A DNA stretch of 64,000 bases from Bremia lactucae (lineage: Eukaryota; Oomycota; Peronosporomycetes; Peronosporales; Peronosporaceae): assembly GCF_004359215.1 (NCBI RefSeq), contig NW_027152082.1, positions 81,083-145,082 of the forward strand, written 5' to 3'. The notes under the pieces were generated by a model, which had not been told where the DNA came from, did not search any database, and saw only the letters and a list, made by a program, of their open reading frames with translations. Position numbers and translations under genes: made by a program. Below, piece by piece: positions 1 to 10,390 of this stretch (positions within the stretch are counted from its first letter, which is position 1; each line of letters begins with the position of its first letter).

Positions 1-399
1 GCTTCAGTTGCGAGTGGTGCCTTACGTTATTTCACGTACACTAGTACGTGCAGAGGAACACTTCTCTTTAAGGCAACTAGCTTAAGAGGGTTAAATGAAA
101 ACTGTATTAATATAATTAAGTATCTCTTCTTTCTATCTGTTAACGCTAACTTAATTATAACTAATACATAACATGTAATTGAATTCTTATCTTTATCTTT
201 TCTGTAACTCTCTTTGATTACCTCTACCGCTGATTAGTCTGCGGAATAAATAGATATAATGGTCTATACCTATTTATGGATAAGAATTCTGAAAAATACT
301 ATATAAAGTAATATCCTCCAAATATTATCTACCTTTTAGATAATATATTAATTAACAACCTTTAAGTGTTAATTTCATGTAACAATACACCCCGTTACA
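1..399 (-). repeat. Family A Gypsy LTR, minus orientation, cut by the window edge
   Basis: Read on the minus strand this begins TGTAACGGGGTGTATTGTTACA at 399 and follows, nearly base for base, the family A LTR that starts on the plus strand at 15928 and again at 20538. The shared stretch includes the run around 225-300 that reads as the LTR middle in both other copies. No gag or pol is attached inside the window, so this is a solo LTR or the edge of an element lying to the left. The other end of the LTR is outside the window. Confidence 0.8.
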
Positions 400-616
400 G
401 ACTGCGTCAATCACCTCAAGAAAGTTCATAATGCAATTCTTGGCGGAGTTAGACTCAAAAAAAAATTTTTAATGATGCGAAATTCAAATTATATAATTGA
501 CACGCAGGACCTGATCATTTATCGACTCCAATCTTCCAAATGGCTTGTAAATCTTTATCCGTTTGGCAGCTAAAATTTGCACCGCCTAACCATTTGCCCA
601 CTTATTTCACTCAACC
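400..616. other. Unassigned AT-rich spacer between two LTRs
   Basis: No reading frame, RNA gene or repeat relation was recognised in this 217-bp stretch between the family A LTR and the family B LTR. It may be original host DNA. Confidence 0.4.
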
Positions 617-970
617 TGTAGTAGAGCTACATTGCTCCTTAAGTCAGAAGAAGACATATAGACTCAGAGTCACTTAGTTCTAAAAAACTAATAGGCTCAA
701 AAACTCAGCGAGTTGTACAAGCTCGTAGACCTTAACAAATCCTAGCTCAATAGATTCAGGGGTACGTAGAATCAAATGGCAATAAGTGCCCGAGAGTAAA
801 TACCTCAGAAAGATTTCTTTTTCTCGTAGATCGATGCGCAAGCCTTAAAAAGGCACTAGACGCTGTAAGATCAAAAGGGGAAATGAACATAGGCCGCCAG
901 ATTTATATCTGGCAGCTGCCACATATGTCACTATAATAAATGGGATTTTAGTGATTAACTAATTCAATTA

Positions 971-3084
971 CAGTCCTACCTCTGATAAATTATATACCAG
1001 GTCGACACACTTTCATTTAAGATATTAGATGTTATTAGCTCATCGGATTATAGTGTCGTACATATGCTGTAGTAAAATTAATTACTCAGAGGATAAAAAA
1101 GGGAAAACCCACCAGAACAACCCACTACACTTCCACCTCAAACCAAAAACTCCTTAAAATCAGCAGAAAGGCAGCCCCAGAGAACCCGGAGGTCTTCAGA
1201 CTACCAACAGAGGTCTTCACTTTTTGTTTCCAAACCTGGTTCAGGTTGTGTCTCAAGGTCAGAGACACGAAGCCATCCTGGTTTCTGCTGGGGTTGGTGC
1301 TCTTTGTAAAGAACAAAATGAGATATTTTTTTGCTGACTTTTAATCCCTGTGATTGGCATCCTTGTGCTTGGGAATTTGAAGGTGTTGGGCATTGGTAAG
1401 GCGAGCTTGCGACATCTATTTGCAACACACAGATGTCGCAAGCTAGCCTTACCAATGCTTAACGCCTGCTAACTCATAAACACAAGGATGCCAATTGCAG
1501 CATGAGCCAGCAGGCTTTGGCTGGCGACAAAGGAATTCAACCTCACTAAGGGCGTAAGTCGGGCTTCTATCAGCAACATCATCAAGAAACGTGCTGAGCT
1601 GGAGGCAATGGATTCTAGCAATATCAGCACTAAGCGTCAGCGCCTTGTCCAGCACCCAGTGGTGGAGGAGGCAGAGGCCTTCTGGGTGCCGAAATGCCAG
1701 CATCGTGGGGTTATCCTCACCGGGGATCTGATCTGCGCAAAGGCTCGATTTGCCGTATCACTTGGAATCCCGGATGGCGCCATCAAGTTCTCTCACGGAT
1801 GGCCCCAAAAGTTCCAGCAATGCCACAAACTCCGTGCTATCCGCTCCACAGCGAGAGCGGATCGATTGATGTGGAGGCTTTGAACGAGGCTCTATCTGAG
1901 CTGAAGACGGTTATTGCCGGGTATTCTTTTCATGATGTGTACAACATGGATGAGGCTGGTAAGTTTGGTTTTGCCTTTGTTTCAGAAGAATTCCCCGTGC
2001 TGACTCAGCTTTTTTTACAGCATGAAACCTGATAGGGCGATCGCTCAGGCAGTTGTTGAGGGGCACAAGAATGACAAAGCGAATTGATCTCCATTTTCTT
2101 TCCACTTGGATTACGAAATTGACACCAGTTTTACAGACACGCAGCGAATGCTGATGGATCAGATAAGCTCCAGCCATTCTTCATCGGACGAGCCAAAAAA
2201 CCGCGATGTTCAGACCAAAGTCAAGGCTCAGCCCCTTCCGCCCAACGCGATCTCGAAAGTTCAACCAATGGATGTCGGCATAATTGCCGCTTTTAAGAGG
2301 CGTTACCGGCGCTACCATTTTCAGTACACTCTGGATTGCGACGAACGCAGCGAGATTGGCAACATTTACAAAGTTGACCAGCTTACAGCCATGCACTGGT
2401 CTCTTTCTGCCTGGACAGAGCTTTCGCCCAGCACGATCAAGAACTGCTTCAACCCCACCGGGCTGTTTGCAAAGCCTGCCACGTTTTACATGCCAAGGGA
2501 GGAAGTGAAGAACATGGAGGGCGAGAATGAGACTGAGAAGGAGGAGAGAGCTCTGAAGCAGGACCTGAAACCCAAGCTCAAACAGCTGCCGCTCCGCAAT
2601 CCGATGGCCATTGAGGAGGTTCTCAACCCTGTCGAAGAAGACGACAGTGCTCAGCCAGAGCTCAATGATCAAGAGATTCTAAACGCAGTGCAGAAGGAGG
2701 AGGTAGGGAACGAAGGAGCTGCAGCAGAGAAGGGGCAGTTAAAGACAATTTCCCCAAGTCCGAGTAGATAATCATCGTGGGTAGTGCCTCTACCTTGCTT
2801 GATCCGTTCCAGGAAACCCACCGTTCTGCCTACAAGCTACTCCGCAGCCTTCGGGCTGACATTCGCAGTGTCAACATTACACAATCCAACCTTTGATGCT
2901 TGGCTTAAATAGGTTCCTCCACCACATTGTTTTATAGAAATTCTCCCTCTACTAACTTATATCTGGCTTCTCGGCTATTAGTTATAAGGTACGAGTTAGC
3001 GATCATAAAACGACATGGTGGACGTCAAATCCTACAATTAAGGGGGATAAGTTTTCGGGGAATAAGTTATCAGAGGGAGGACTG
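971..3084 (+). mobile_element. pogo/Tigger-type (Tc1/mariner superfamily) DNA transposon
   Basis: The left end reads CAGTCCTACCTCTGATAA and the right end, on the other strand, CAGTCCTCCCTCTGATAA: 17 of 18 positions agree. TA lies just outside both ends (969-970 and 3085-3086), which is the target duplication of the Tc1/mariner superfamily. Inside is a decayed transposase with a CENP-B-type helix-turn-helix and DDE_1-like segments (next entry). The element is about 2.1 kb, in the range of pogo/Tigger elements. It sits in a family B LTR and is therefore younger than that LTR. Confidence 0.85.
1590..2771 (+). pseudogene. Decayed pogo/Tigger transposase (CENP-B HTH plus DDE)
   Basis: Three plus-strand frames together follow the layout of a Tigger transposase. 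About 1608-1830 is a Tc5/CENP-B-type DNA-binding helix-turn-helix (HPVVEEAEAFW, GVILTGDLI, ending GWPQKFQ). About 1875-2000 carries the first catalytic region (DVYNMDEAGKFGF, the aspartate in the place of the family's YNMDET). About 2235-2500 carries the later region (PNAISKVQPMDVGIIAAFK), followed by a charged tail. At least two frame changes and an apparent deletion near 2085-2130 remove the middle of the catalytic core, so no active enzyme is encoded. The role of the intact family is cut-and-paste transposition. Confidence 0.75.
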
Positions 3085-3192
3085 TACAACAAAAGGGTAC
3101 TTTACCCAAAAAGTTGATGTTCCTCAACAATGGTTCACCAACCGAAGTGTGCCCCCATCTACACCCTCCCCCATCAGACTGTTGGCACCGAG

Positions 3193-3409
3193 TTGCTTGG
3201 AATTCCTTAACCAAGAAATAAAATGGATCCGTAGGATCTTTAAGTCTCAAATATCTTATAATGATAGCAACGTGAGCTAATGTTTTTTCATCTGAAAAGG
3301 AATCGATTGATCTGAGAGGGCGCTTAGCTCAAATGGTAGAGCGCCCGCTTCGCATATTGAAAAGAATCAAGATGGCGACAAACAAGTCCTTGCGCGCGGG
3401 CCGCAAGCA
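3193..3409 (+). other. Foreign insert in the family B leader with a tRNA-Ala 5' half
   Basis: Compared with the copies at 53820 and 32570, this B copy has about 215 extra bases between CACCGAGT and CAACATTCG. The first about 50 bases of the insert (3196-3245) match a pol-linker segment of family B seen at about 36504-36550. The next part is unrelated, and then come 38 bases that look like the 5' half of a tRNA (separate entry). The origin of the remainder is unknown. Confidence 0.5.
3318..3355 (+). pseudogene. tRNA-Ala(CGC) 5' half, truncated at the anticodon loop
   Basis: GGGCGCTTAGCTCAAATGG opens like a eukaryotic tRNA-Ala: a 7-base acceptor strand, TA, a D-arm GCTC...GAGC, an A-box consensus, then a CCCGC anticodon stem strand and a TTCGCAT loop, giving anticodon CGC. 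The matching 3' anticodon strand, T-arm and 3' acceptor strand do not follow; the sequence changes at ATTGAAAAG. It cannot fold as a tRNA. It could be a reverse-transcribed tRNA half or the head of a SINE; the B-box is missing. Confidence 0.6.
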
Positions 3410-3482
3410 ACATTCGCTTGATTTCCTCTTTGAGGTTGGAATTAACAGCTAACCGTTCGGTTGTTCTGCATTCCTTTGTCTA

Positions 3483-4330
3483 ATGACAACTGAGCGTGAG
3501 TCACCGACTCTCAGCTCCTTCCTGAACGATGAGAAGATTGTGGGCTATAATTGCCACATTCCATCGGAGGGTGAGGAAAAGGAGCGTTGTTCCTACACGC
3601 CTCGTCGTGTGGACGAATTTTGTCGAGCCCCACACCCGTTCTTAGAAGGTGGTGCCGCGGATGCGCTTGACTGCATTGCGCAAGACACCGACTCTTAATC
3701 TAACATAATTACATACCTGCTCGATGAAGGGCTAGAGCAGGTAATCCTCAGAAAGGAACAAGCTCGTCGTCAAGCTGCAGACCTTGCGAAAACAAAAGCT
3801 CACACTGATACCGATTCACTTCACTTAGTGTGGAAGAGCGCCTTCAAGAGGTTACGGGTAGCAGCTTGACTATGTGGACCCCTGGACTCAAGGCGAAGGC
3901 GCCGGGCTTTACATGATCGATACCTTACGCCAAAGATAATGACGCGACGTCAGTATTTGACGCGTTGCATGATCAGGTCCATTGACCTCAATGATGAAAA
4001 TTCCGATCGTCTGGTTTCCAAGCGAATCAAAAAGCGAAAACGATACATCGTTTGAGAACTGGGTCCATCAGACCCGCCACCTCCGCAACATATGGTGTAT
4101 GAGATAGTCTGCGGATGTGACAAATGTTCATTTGGAACGGAAGCTTCGTTTCGGTTTCGCGGTCCTTAAGGTTAAAGGCCAGTTACGTCCGGTGTACCTG
4201 CCTCAAAACGAGGATAGGCCTAGCCAGCGCTTTAGTGCTTCAGTTGCTCGCACAACCATGGATTGAAGCCGCACTGAGGCTAAAGATCCATTTATTCCCA
4301 CTTCTACTCGTGGAAAGCGTCGTTTGACGC
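3483..4330 (+). pseudogene. Antisense ORF of family B, broken copy 0
   Basis: Starts ATG at 3483 with MTTERESPTLSSFL and stays close to the copies at 32650 and 53910 (acidic EGEEKER stretch, then a GGAADAL motif) until a stop at 3696. Past the stop, recognisable relatives continue (LLDEGLEQVIL, AKTKAH) to about 4330 with more frame damage. It lies between the LTR and the integrase remnant and points against pol. Function is unknown; see the intact-looking copy at 53910. Confidence 0.65.
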
Positions 4331-4940
4331 AAGTTGCCCCTGAGAGCGGCGCTAAAATTGAGACGGCGTACGGACAATCCTGCCGAATAGGTACCTCAAA
4401 CTCCCACGAGTTTTTCGAAGACAGTACCCAAGCCACATCACGTAGTGGTATCGTTAGCGGGACGCGTGGATGAGGCCGTTTACGTAGAACGGGTACAGCC
4501 TGTAGAGGCATGTATAGCGTTATTTAACGCAAACTCCAATACCAGGAGCAGTGTGCTCCAGCGCTTTGGTGTCTCAACACACACACTGCGCAGAACGTCT
4601 TCAATGGCGCAATAGACATGTTCGGTCGGACCATCGGTCTGCGGATGGTCCGCTGTGGACATGTCCAATCTGGTGCCAAGTACTCTCAAGAACGAATTCC
4701 AGAATTTACCCGTGAAACGGGGGTCTCGATCAGAGACTATTGCCGCAGGCAAATCATGTTGTCGAAACACGCGATAAATAACCAGCGTTGCAGTGTCAGC
4801 ACCATCAATGGTATTCGGTACAGCTGCTAAATGAGTACGACATGCCTCCGTCGCATCGTCATTGATGCGGCGAGATATAATAATATCGTCTTATTCAACG
4901 GGCCATCTTAAAAGGGAGTTGTCCCCGACTGCATTAAACT
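4331..4940 (-). pseudogene. Integrase remnant of family B, copy 0
   Basis: The minus strand from about 4930 to 4400 encodes integrase core pieces: HDLPAAIVSDRDPRFTGKFW with the second catalytic aspartate, then TADHPQTDGPTEH with the catalytic glutamate region, then FALNNAIHASTG. It stops abruptly where the antisense ORF starts, so the integrase C-terminal domain is missing; upstream pol is lost at about 4940. It is a fragment of a larger deleted element. Confidence 0.75.
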
Positions 4941-5248
4941 TAGAGAATTTGATTTTTAAGCTTTCGGGTCGACGCGAAAGCGTCGGCCCGCTAGCAGCAT
5001 GTTAATGCTGTGACAGTTAAGAGCGTGTAGCTGGTGACCAATATACGCTTAAGGGTAAACAGTACGATGATGCTTTCATCGTACTAGATTTGGGTGACAA
5101 ATTTGATGTCATCCTTGGATTACCATGGCTCAGAAGGTACGAGCCATTTATAAAACAATTATTAATAAGCCGTGGCGATGCCTGCTCAACAGTTTTAACT
5201 GTTGAGTACCGTGTTACCTCAAACCTCTGCATGTTAAGGGCCTTGCTG
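4941..5248 (+). pseudogene. Retropepsin fragment of an A/C-type Gypsy element
   Basis: A plus-strand frame around 5060-5185 reads DAFIVLDL, then DKFDVILGLPWLRRYEP, which is the C-terminal half of an RVP_2-type retroviral-like protease domain. The catalytic DSGA/DTGA segment is not present. The orientation is opposite to the integrase remnant on its left, so the junction near 4940 is a rearrangement. Confidence 0.6.
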
Positions 5249-5394
5249 GTGAAGCAAGGTTTCATTTTCTTGAGCCACGTCGAGTTCATGTTGTATGAAT
5301 TCGGCTATAGCCGCATAAATCGTGAAGCAAGGTTTCGTTTTCTTGAGCCCCGTCGAGTTCATGTTGTATGAATTCGGCTATAGCCACATAACTC
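5249..5394. repeat. Tandem duplication, 2 copies of 73 bp
   Basis: The unit beginning GTGAAGCAAGGTTTC at 5249 is repeated from 5322 with a handful of changes. The unit is the reverse complement of the family C leader near 52455-52500, so it arose within a minus-oriented family C fragment. Confidence 0.75.
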
Positions 5395-5835
5395 GTCTCT
5401 TTTTAGAGCGAACAACATGGCGCTTACGGCTGGCCCATCTACGGCCGAACTCATACGTTTGACCGATCTCCATTTAAGGTCACTCAACTGTGTGAACCTT
5501 TCCCGCATTGCGTGGAAGCCTTCTGGAGGGGCTTGAAAGCTTCCTCCTTCTTCATCTTACATGTCCATGAAATGGAACTTGCGTGGCCCGTTGAACGGAC
5601 TACGAGTTGTAATGGGGCACCTTTCGCTTGTACTAATAACAGTATTAACCAGCCTACACCTGATAACAGTGAAGGTGAGATATCACGATTACTTCACGTA
5701 CACCGATGTGCAGAGAAAGATTACAAGTAGCTAAGAAGCCTAGGTCGATATTAAGGCTTTAGGATAGAGAAGAAAACAAAACTGCATTAATATATTAAGT
5801 TGCTACGGATCTACTGACTTTATATTCAATGTATT
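5395..5835 (-). repeat. Family C leader and partial LTR, minus orientation
   Basis: The reverse complement of 5440-5620 matches the family C leader at 52251-52420. The reverse complement of about 5690-5828 matches the 3' part of the family C LTR (the stretch at 52000-52160 and 61000-61110). The LTR 5' end is missing. A possible further LTR start (TGTAATGGGATGAG) lies at about 5847. Confidence 0.6.
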
Positions 5836-6021
5836 AAAAAATGTAATGGGATGAGTGTCCATTACTGTCTTACACTATAAAGCTTTGAGGAAGCATTTTT
5901 ATTTAGAAAAATTAGCTTTGTTTATATTTTTGTTTATTTTTTTCGTACAAAGTACGAAATTATTCCCTTGCTTCTGGATACTACTCAAATATAGGTCGAC
6001 TCATCACTGGCATGAATTATT
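5836..6021. other. AT-rich spacer with LTR-like and leader-like traces
   Basis: AT-rich sequence. The only readable frame is low-complexity hydrophobic and has no recognisable family, so I do not call a gene. The right edge contains GGGTCTGGCACCCCA at 6022-6036, identical to the primer-binding site of family E at 12601-12615. Confidence 0.4.
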
Positions 6022-6037
6022 GGGTCTGGCACCCCAA

Positions 6038-6155
6038 TAGTAAAAATTGATACTCATTGACTCGCAGTATCCACTAATCGGATGCTCCAGTATACCTACT
6101 TATGTAATTATGTATTAAACCTCAAACAACTTATGTAATAGGTTGCCCCATTACA
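6038..6155 (-). repeat. Family E 3' LTR (about 118 bp)
   Basis: On the minus strand it starts TGTAATGGGGCAACC at 6155. Just inside the element lies a purine-rich tract, AAAGAGGGAAATAG (complement of 6158-6171), as expected for the plus-strand primer next to a 3' LTR. It shares GGATACTGCGAGTC and the flanking stem bases with the other LTR. A primer-binding-like sequence at 6022-6036 follows it, so this LTR may be shared with, or derived from, a neighbouring copy. Confidence 0.6.
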
Positions 6156-6589
6156 TTACTATTTCCCTCTTTAAGTTGCGCTTACCACACTTTGGGGCCG
6201 ATCTCAGAAGTTTCTCGTCAGCGAGAGTTCCAACGGGATAACGTCGACCCTGCTCAGTCACCCATACTGAGCAGCATGATCCGTGACCGTGCACGCAGAA
6301 AGCCCCAACTTAGGTCGTCCGGCGACATCCGAAGAGAGGAGGCACCACAGCATGGATGAAGACTTGGAGTCATGACCTTGCATATTCTTGGTGGTGCTGA
6401 TCGACTTGAATTACCTGAATCCATGAAAGACACTCATTGCGCGATACAGTACAAAGATAGGCAGAACGACAGACAACTCATTCTCCGACGCGCGCTGCAA
6501 CGGTCTTGGTGTGCGATCATCAGACGCTGGAATGCCTGTCGATGTGAAGGACATTCTTCTACGTCCTAGCTGGAACAATGCGAGGGCAG

Positions 6590-8730
6590 ACGTGGCGAAC
6601 ACGATCTTTGCAATTTACGCCGTCGGATCTGTTCACGCAGTCCCCACCGGCTGCAATATGATCGCCGCGATCGACAGCTTTACTGTCCATATCTTCCCGA
6701 TCCTCGTAATCGATTTCGAAATCGCTCGGGCGATCGTCACCGCGAAAATATAGCACGATACGATCGACGATCCAGCGTCGTGCACCCAATGCATCGACCA
6801 GTGGAGAGGAGGAGGAGTATCACGGCGAAGGTCTGCGATGATGAGCGCCGATATACACAATCGGGTGCCCGATCATCTGAGCGACAAGCTGCGCTTTCTT
6901 GAAGCGGAAAGTTGAGAGGCAAAAAACGTAACTCTAGACGCTCGGGAAAAGGCCGAGGGTGCTAGTGATCGCGCGGCTGCTGCGGCTGCGCCCGACATAA
7001 ATTGTAGGGTGCAAACGCAAAGACAAAGTGATATATAGCGTGCAAGCATTAACGTGAACTTTAATAACCTTGAACGGGCCAATGTACTGCGGCGCTACTA
7101 TTTAGCGCCCAAATTCGTTACTGCTGTATTCGGCAAACCGCTTGTAGACAATACGACTCTACCGCATTCTTGGAATTTCAACAAACTCTTCCGACTTCTT
7201 TTGTCGGCGTTTTACCTTCGAGGGTAGACTGCCTGTTGTAGTGCATCGCGCACGACACGTGTAATTCCGTGTCGTAACAACAGAAATTTGGTTACTGCAG
7301 CCGAGCTGATAGGCGAAGTATGCCTTTGAGACGCAAAATTAGCGACAACAGACGCGATGGGATGCATCGTGTCAGGACTGGATATGCCGTTGGCTTATAA
7401 TCAACACCAACGTGACAGGGTGTATCTGCAGCAACCTTGTTTTGAGCATATTCAATCATCAAACGTGTCGGCGCAATGCTATCGGTAAATACTCCCCCAC
7501 CAAGCTTGGTAACCCGGTGTTCCAAAGATGATTGAGCAATAAGCGCCGGAACGCGAGAGTGCCTCGCGTTGTTGCCGAAAAATGGAATTTATCCGTTTGA
7601 CGCATGCACCGCGTTGTTGATGGCGAATTCAGCAAGTAGGAGAAACGAGCTCCACGGCGAGAACGATGCCGCATAACTGCGCAAGGCATATCAAGCACAC
7701 ACGCTCCTTTTACCCCTACGTCTCAGAATGGGCCGCCGTGGACATAAGCAACCGGGTGCCTAAGAGTCGAAACAATTCAGCCCAAAAAGCGGAGATGAAA
7801 CGGGTCGCGGTCCAAAACGATGGACTCTAGTAATCCAGAAGGTCTGATTATTAAATCGATGGAGACATCCGGAGTTGTCTTCGCCAAAACATGTGCGGAG
7901 ACGGGGAAAACTGCACCATTTTGCTTAATCGACCCACAAGGACTAAGACGTCTTACTTTGTGTTCATCACCAAAGACGAAATCCATATTAATGAACGCCG
8001 GCTTTCGTAGCCATCGAAAGCGGTCGCAATCGCGCTTATGACGACGGCGCAGGCTTCAAACGCTGGTAAGTCTCACAAGAGTGTGCCGTGCAGTCTCGTT
8101 TATCGAACGGGAATCAGGGTGTTCCTGAACCGAGACGGAGATACTATGTGGTATCACAACCGAACCAGGAGACACTGGCGGCCCAGAAAAGAGTTCTATT
8201 TTCTTTCTAACAAGCATATCATATCCTCGAATCGAAATCCGGCGATTAGGAGGATGCCTTGGCAAATCACTTTAATTTTTGAAGGGTCCTCCTTGTTGAC
8301 GACAGCTCTAAAAAATATTCTGGCTAGATATTTATTCGCACTCATAACCGCATCAAGTATCCAAGGTTAGCAGCTCATCCTCAGCAAAAAACTATAACGC
8401 GATGAGAAGTGCAGACAAATATTAACTGCCAAAGAATCGAAAGTCGCAAATTACGCTGCATAGCCTTTATTGTAAATTACATATAAAAAAAGTTGTAAAC
8501 AGTTACAGACAACCAAATCATTTGAATATTATCAAATATTTGCTACTATATCAAAGCTTATATTAAATTAACAACTGAGAAGGGCTGCTTCTTGTTTATA
8601 ACTCCACTCTGTTTGAACACTCACGGCCAAAAAAACGCGAAATATGGCCGCAAACGTCTTTAGTGACCCAGATGGCCACCTGTTGGACTGTTATGAAACT
8701 CGTGAGCTAAACGAGCTGGATTAGAGCACG
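6590..8730 (-). pseudogene. Family E integrase with chromodomain start (pseudogene)
   Basis: On the minus strand, 8730-8620 reads like the H2C2 zinc-binding domain (HEFHNSPTGGHLGH). 7986-7700 is the catalytic core (MDFVFG, a segment like GRLSKMVQFSP, SIVLDRDPFHLRF, then a TAAHSET-like segment). 7080-7030 reads YIGPFKVIKVH of the C-terminal SH3-like domain. 6790 starts like a chromodomain (GARRWIVDRIV) but diverges. Many stops and frame changes make it inactive. Its normal role is insertion of the cDNA, with the chromodomain guiding it to histone marks. Confidence 0.65.
8440..8600. other. AT-rich insert in family E pol
   Basis: About 160 bp of markedly AT-rich DNA interrupts the pol remnant between the integrase core and its zinc-binding domain. 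No coding relation is visible. It may be a small non-autonomous element, but I did not find convincing terminal repeats. Confidence 0.35.
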
Positions 8731-8941
8731 CAAAGAATCGAAGACGTCCATCGCGTACGTCAGCAATGGACCTTCAAGCGCGTAGTGCTTGATAGTTTCG
8801 CGCGTTGGCTTCGTCAACTTTGCAAAGGAATCTTTGCTAGGATGTCAAAGATGATTGATATTTCCCGCGCAGATTGAGTCGTTTGCGCAAGGCTTAGCGA
8901 TCTGAGTCCGGTTCGGTAGTACTGGACTCGAAACCATCGCA

Positions 8942-9440
8942 TCAATCCCAAAACAATACAGCATCCATAACGTCGTCGTCATCAGCATTTTCTGGCTGAT
9001 GACCCATGTCACGTCGAGGACCTGGGCGACGAGACACCGCGTAAGCAAGGACGTTATTCTTGCCAGGATTATAATACATCACGAAGTTGTATTCGGCGAA
9101 CAACGCCAACCAACGAGCCATACGCTGGGACAAGTGAGGACTTTTGACGGTGGTGCGCAATGAGGCATGATCTGTATCGATCGAAAACGTCTTTTCGCCG
9201 AGTAAATAGACCCTGAACTTGATTAACGCGTGAATAATAGCCAAAAGCTCCATATCATGGACGTTTTTCTTAGCAGGTTTCATTTGTCGTGACTGGAAAC
9301 TCACGACTCGCTCCCAACCCTCGTCATCGAATTGCATGAGAGCACATCCTACCGCAGAATTACTCGCGTCACACACGACATGAAAAGGCTTTGCTGTCAT
9401 CAGGGAGCATCAATACCGGTGCTTCAGACAAGCCCTTCTT
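8942..9440 (-). pseudogene. Family E RNase H domain
   Basis: The longest clean part of this element. It contains FHVVCDASNSAVGCALMQF with the first catalytic aspartate, DMELLAIIHALIKFRV with the glutamate, TFSIDTDHASLRT with the next aspartate, and ends in the tether signature PGKNNVLAYAVSRRPG (family form is ADALSRR). This is the RNase H of Ty3/Gypsy pol, which removes RNA from the RNA-DNA hybrid. Confidence 0.85.
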
Positions 9441-9499
9441 CACGGAGTCGAAGGCCGCTTGATGTTCTGCGTTCCACTACCAGACAGCGTCCTTCTTGA

Positions 9500-10390
9500 A
9501 CAATGTCGACAATGAGTGAATTACCTAAGCATATTGTTATGTATACTTGTGCAGGAAGGTCGCCAGGCCGAGACATTGTCGTAATTTAGTTGGGGTACTG
9601 AGTGTAGGCTAGGAAAAAATCGATGAGACCTTTTCAGGATCAGTGCGGACACTTTTTTGCAGGCGTAGCAACCGAGTACTGGAATCTTGGGAGCACAGAA
9701 CACACATTTCTTCAGATTTGCAGACAATTTTTTCTTGCGCACCACTTGAAAAACTTGCTATAAATGTCAAAGGTGTACATTCAATGCGCTGAGCATTTGC
9801 TAGGCGCGGCTGTGAACAAATATGTAATCGAAATAGGTGGGCGCGAATCGCGAAGCAGGTGAAGTACTTGTGAACGTTGCTGGAGCGTTTTTAAGGCCTT
9901 GTGGCACGATTAGCCACTCCCAACACATCCCGCTTGGGGTGCTGACCGCAGAGAATGGAAGGCACTGTCTCTTGTTAGAATTTGATAAAACAACTGTCTA
10001 CCAGATCTATTGCTCTGTAGATCTTGCTCCCGGACATGGTATCCAGCACCATGTCTTTTCAGGGAATCGGCGTTTGAACCGGGATTGTGGCGTAAATGAG
10101 CTTGTTGAAAGCGTGCACAATACGCCACCGCCCCGCCGGTGACTTTCTTCACACAGAAAGTCGGACTCGAATGTGACGAGATACTTTCGTGAACATCGCT
10201 AGCCTTACGGCGGCTCTCAAGAAATTCGTCAGTTGCGATGACTTCATCACGCGGCAACGGCCACTGCTGCGCAATACTTCAACCGGGCACTTGGTCACTC
10301 TCGTACCGCACACTAAGATCCGCAGGAAGCTCAACGTGAATATTCTCCGGAAAATATCGGCCTACTCACGCGCGAGATTTTAAACAGGGT
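9500..10390 (-). pseudogene. Family E reverse transcriptase (pseudogene)
   Basis: On the minus strand from about 10310: LPRDEVIATDEFLESRRKA, then SSPTFCVKKVTGG, which are the fingers of a Gypsy reverse transcriptase. Remains of the palm follow to about 9840, and a CVFCAPKIPVLGC segment marks the connection region near 9720-9650. Frame changes occur in the palm and the YxDD box is not readable in one frame. Confidence 0.7.

Larger units (their letters stand above)
617..3163 (-). repeat. Family B LTR (3' LTR of a broken copy), split by a pogo transposon
   Basis: 617-970 matches the left part of the 483-bp family B LTR copies at 32056 and 53316 (start TGTAGTAGAGC, then the shared stretches around 664-800 and 890-945). 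The LTR resumes at 3085 and ends in ATCTACA at 3163, matching the canonical LTR end. The two parts abut in the canonical LTR, so the intervening 971-3084 is a later insertion. Directly after it, 3164-3177 (CCCTCCCCCATCAG) is the complement of the polypurine tract found beside the other family B left LTRs, which shows that gag-pol of this copy ran on the minus strand. Confidence 0.85.

Noticed and set aside
3318..3355. A functional tRNA-Ala gene
   Set aside because: Only the 5' half is present. No anticodon 3' strand, T-arm or acceptor 3' strand follows within 100 bases.
5249..5394. CRISPR-like repeat
   Set aside because: Only two direct tandem units with no spacer between them; they are a simple duplication of retroelement leader.
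5855..6040. Small hydrophobic plus-strand frame that could be a secreted or membrane peptide
   Set aside because: Phe/Leu-rich because of T-rich DNA. No RXLR or CRN effector motif and no convincing signal peptide with a mature domain. I found no effector candidate in the window.
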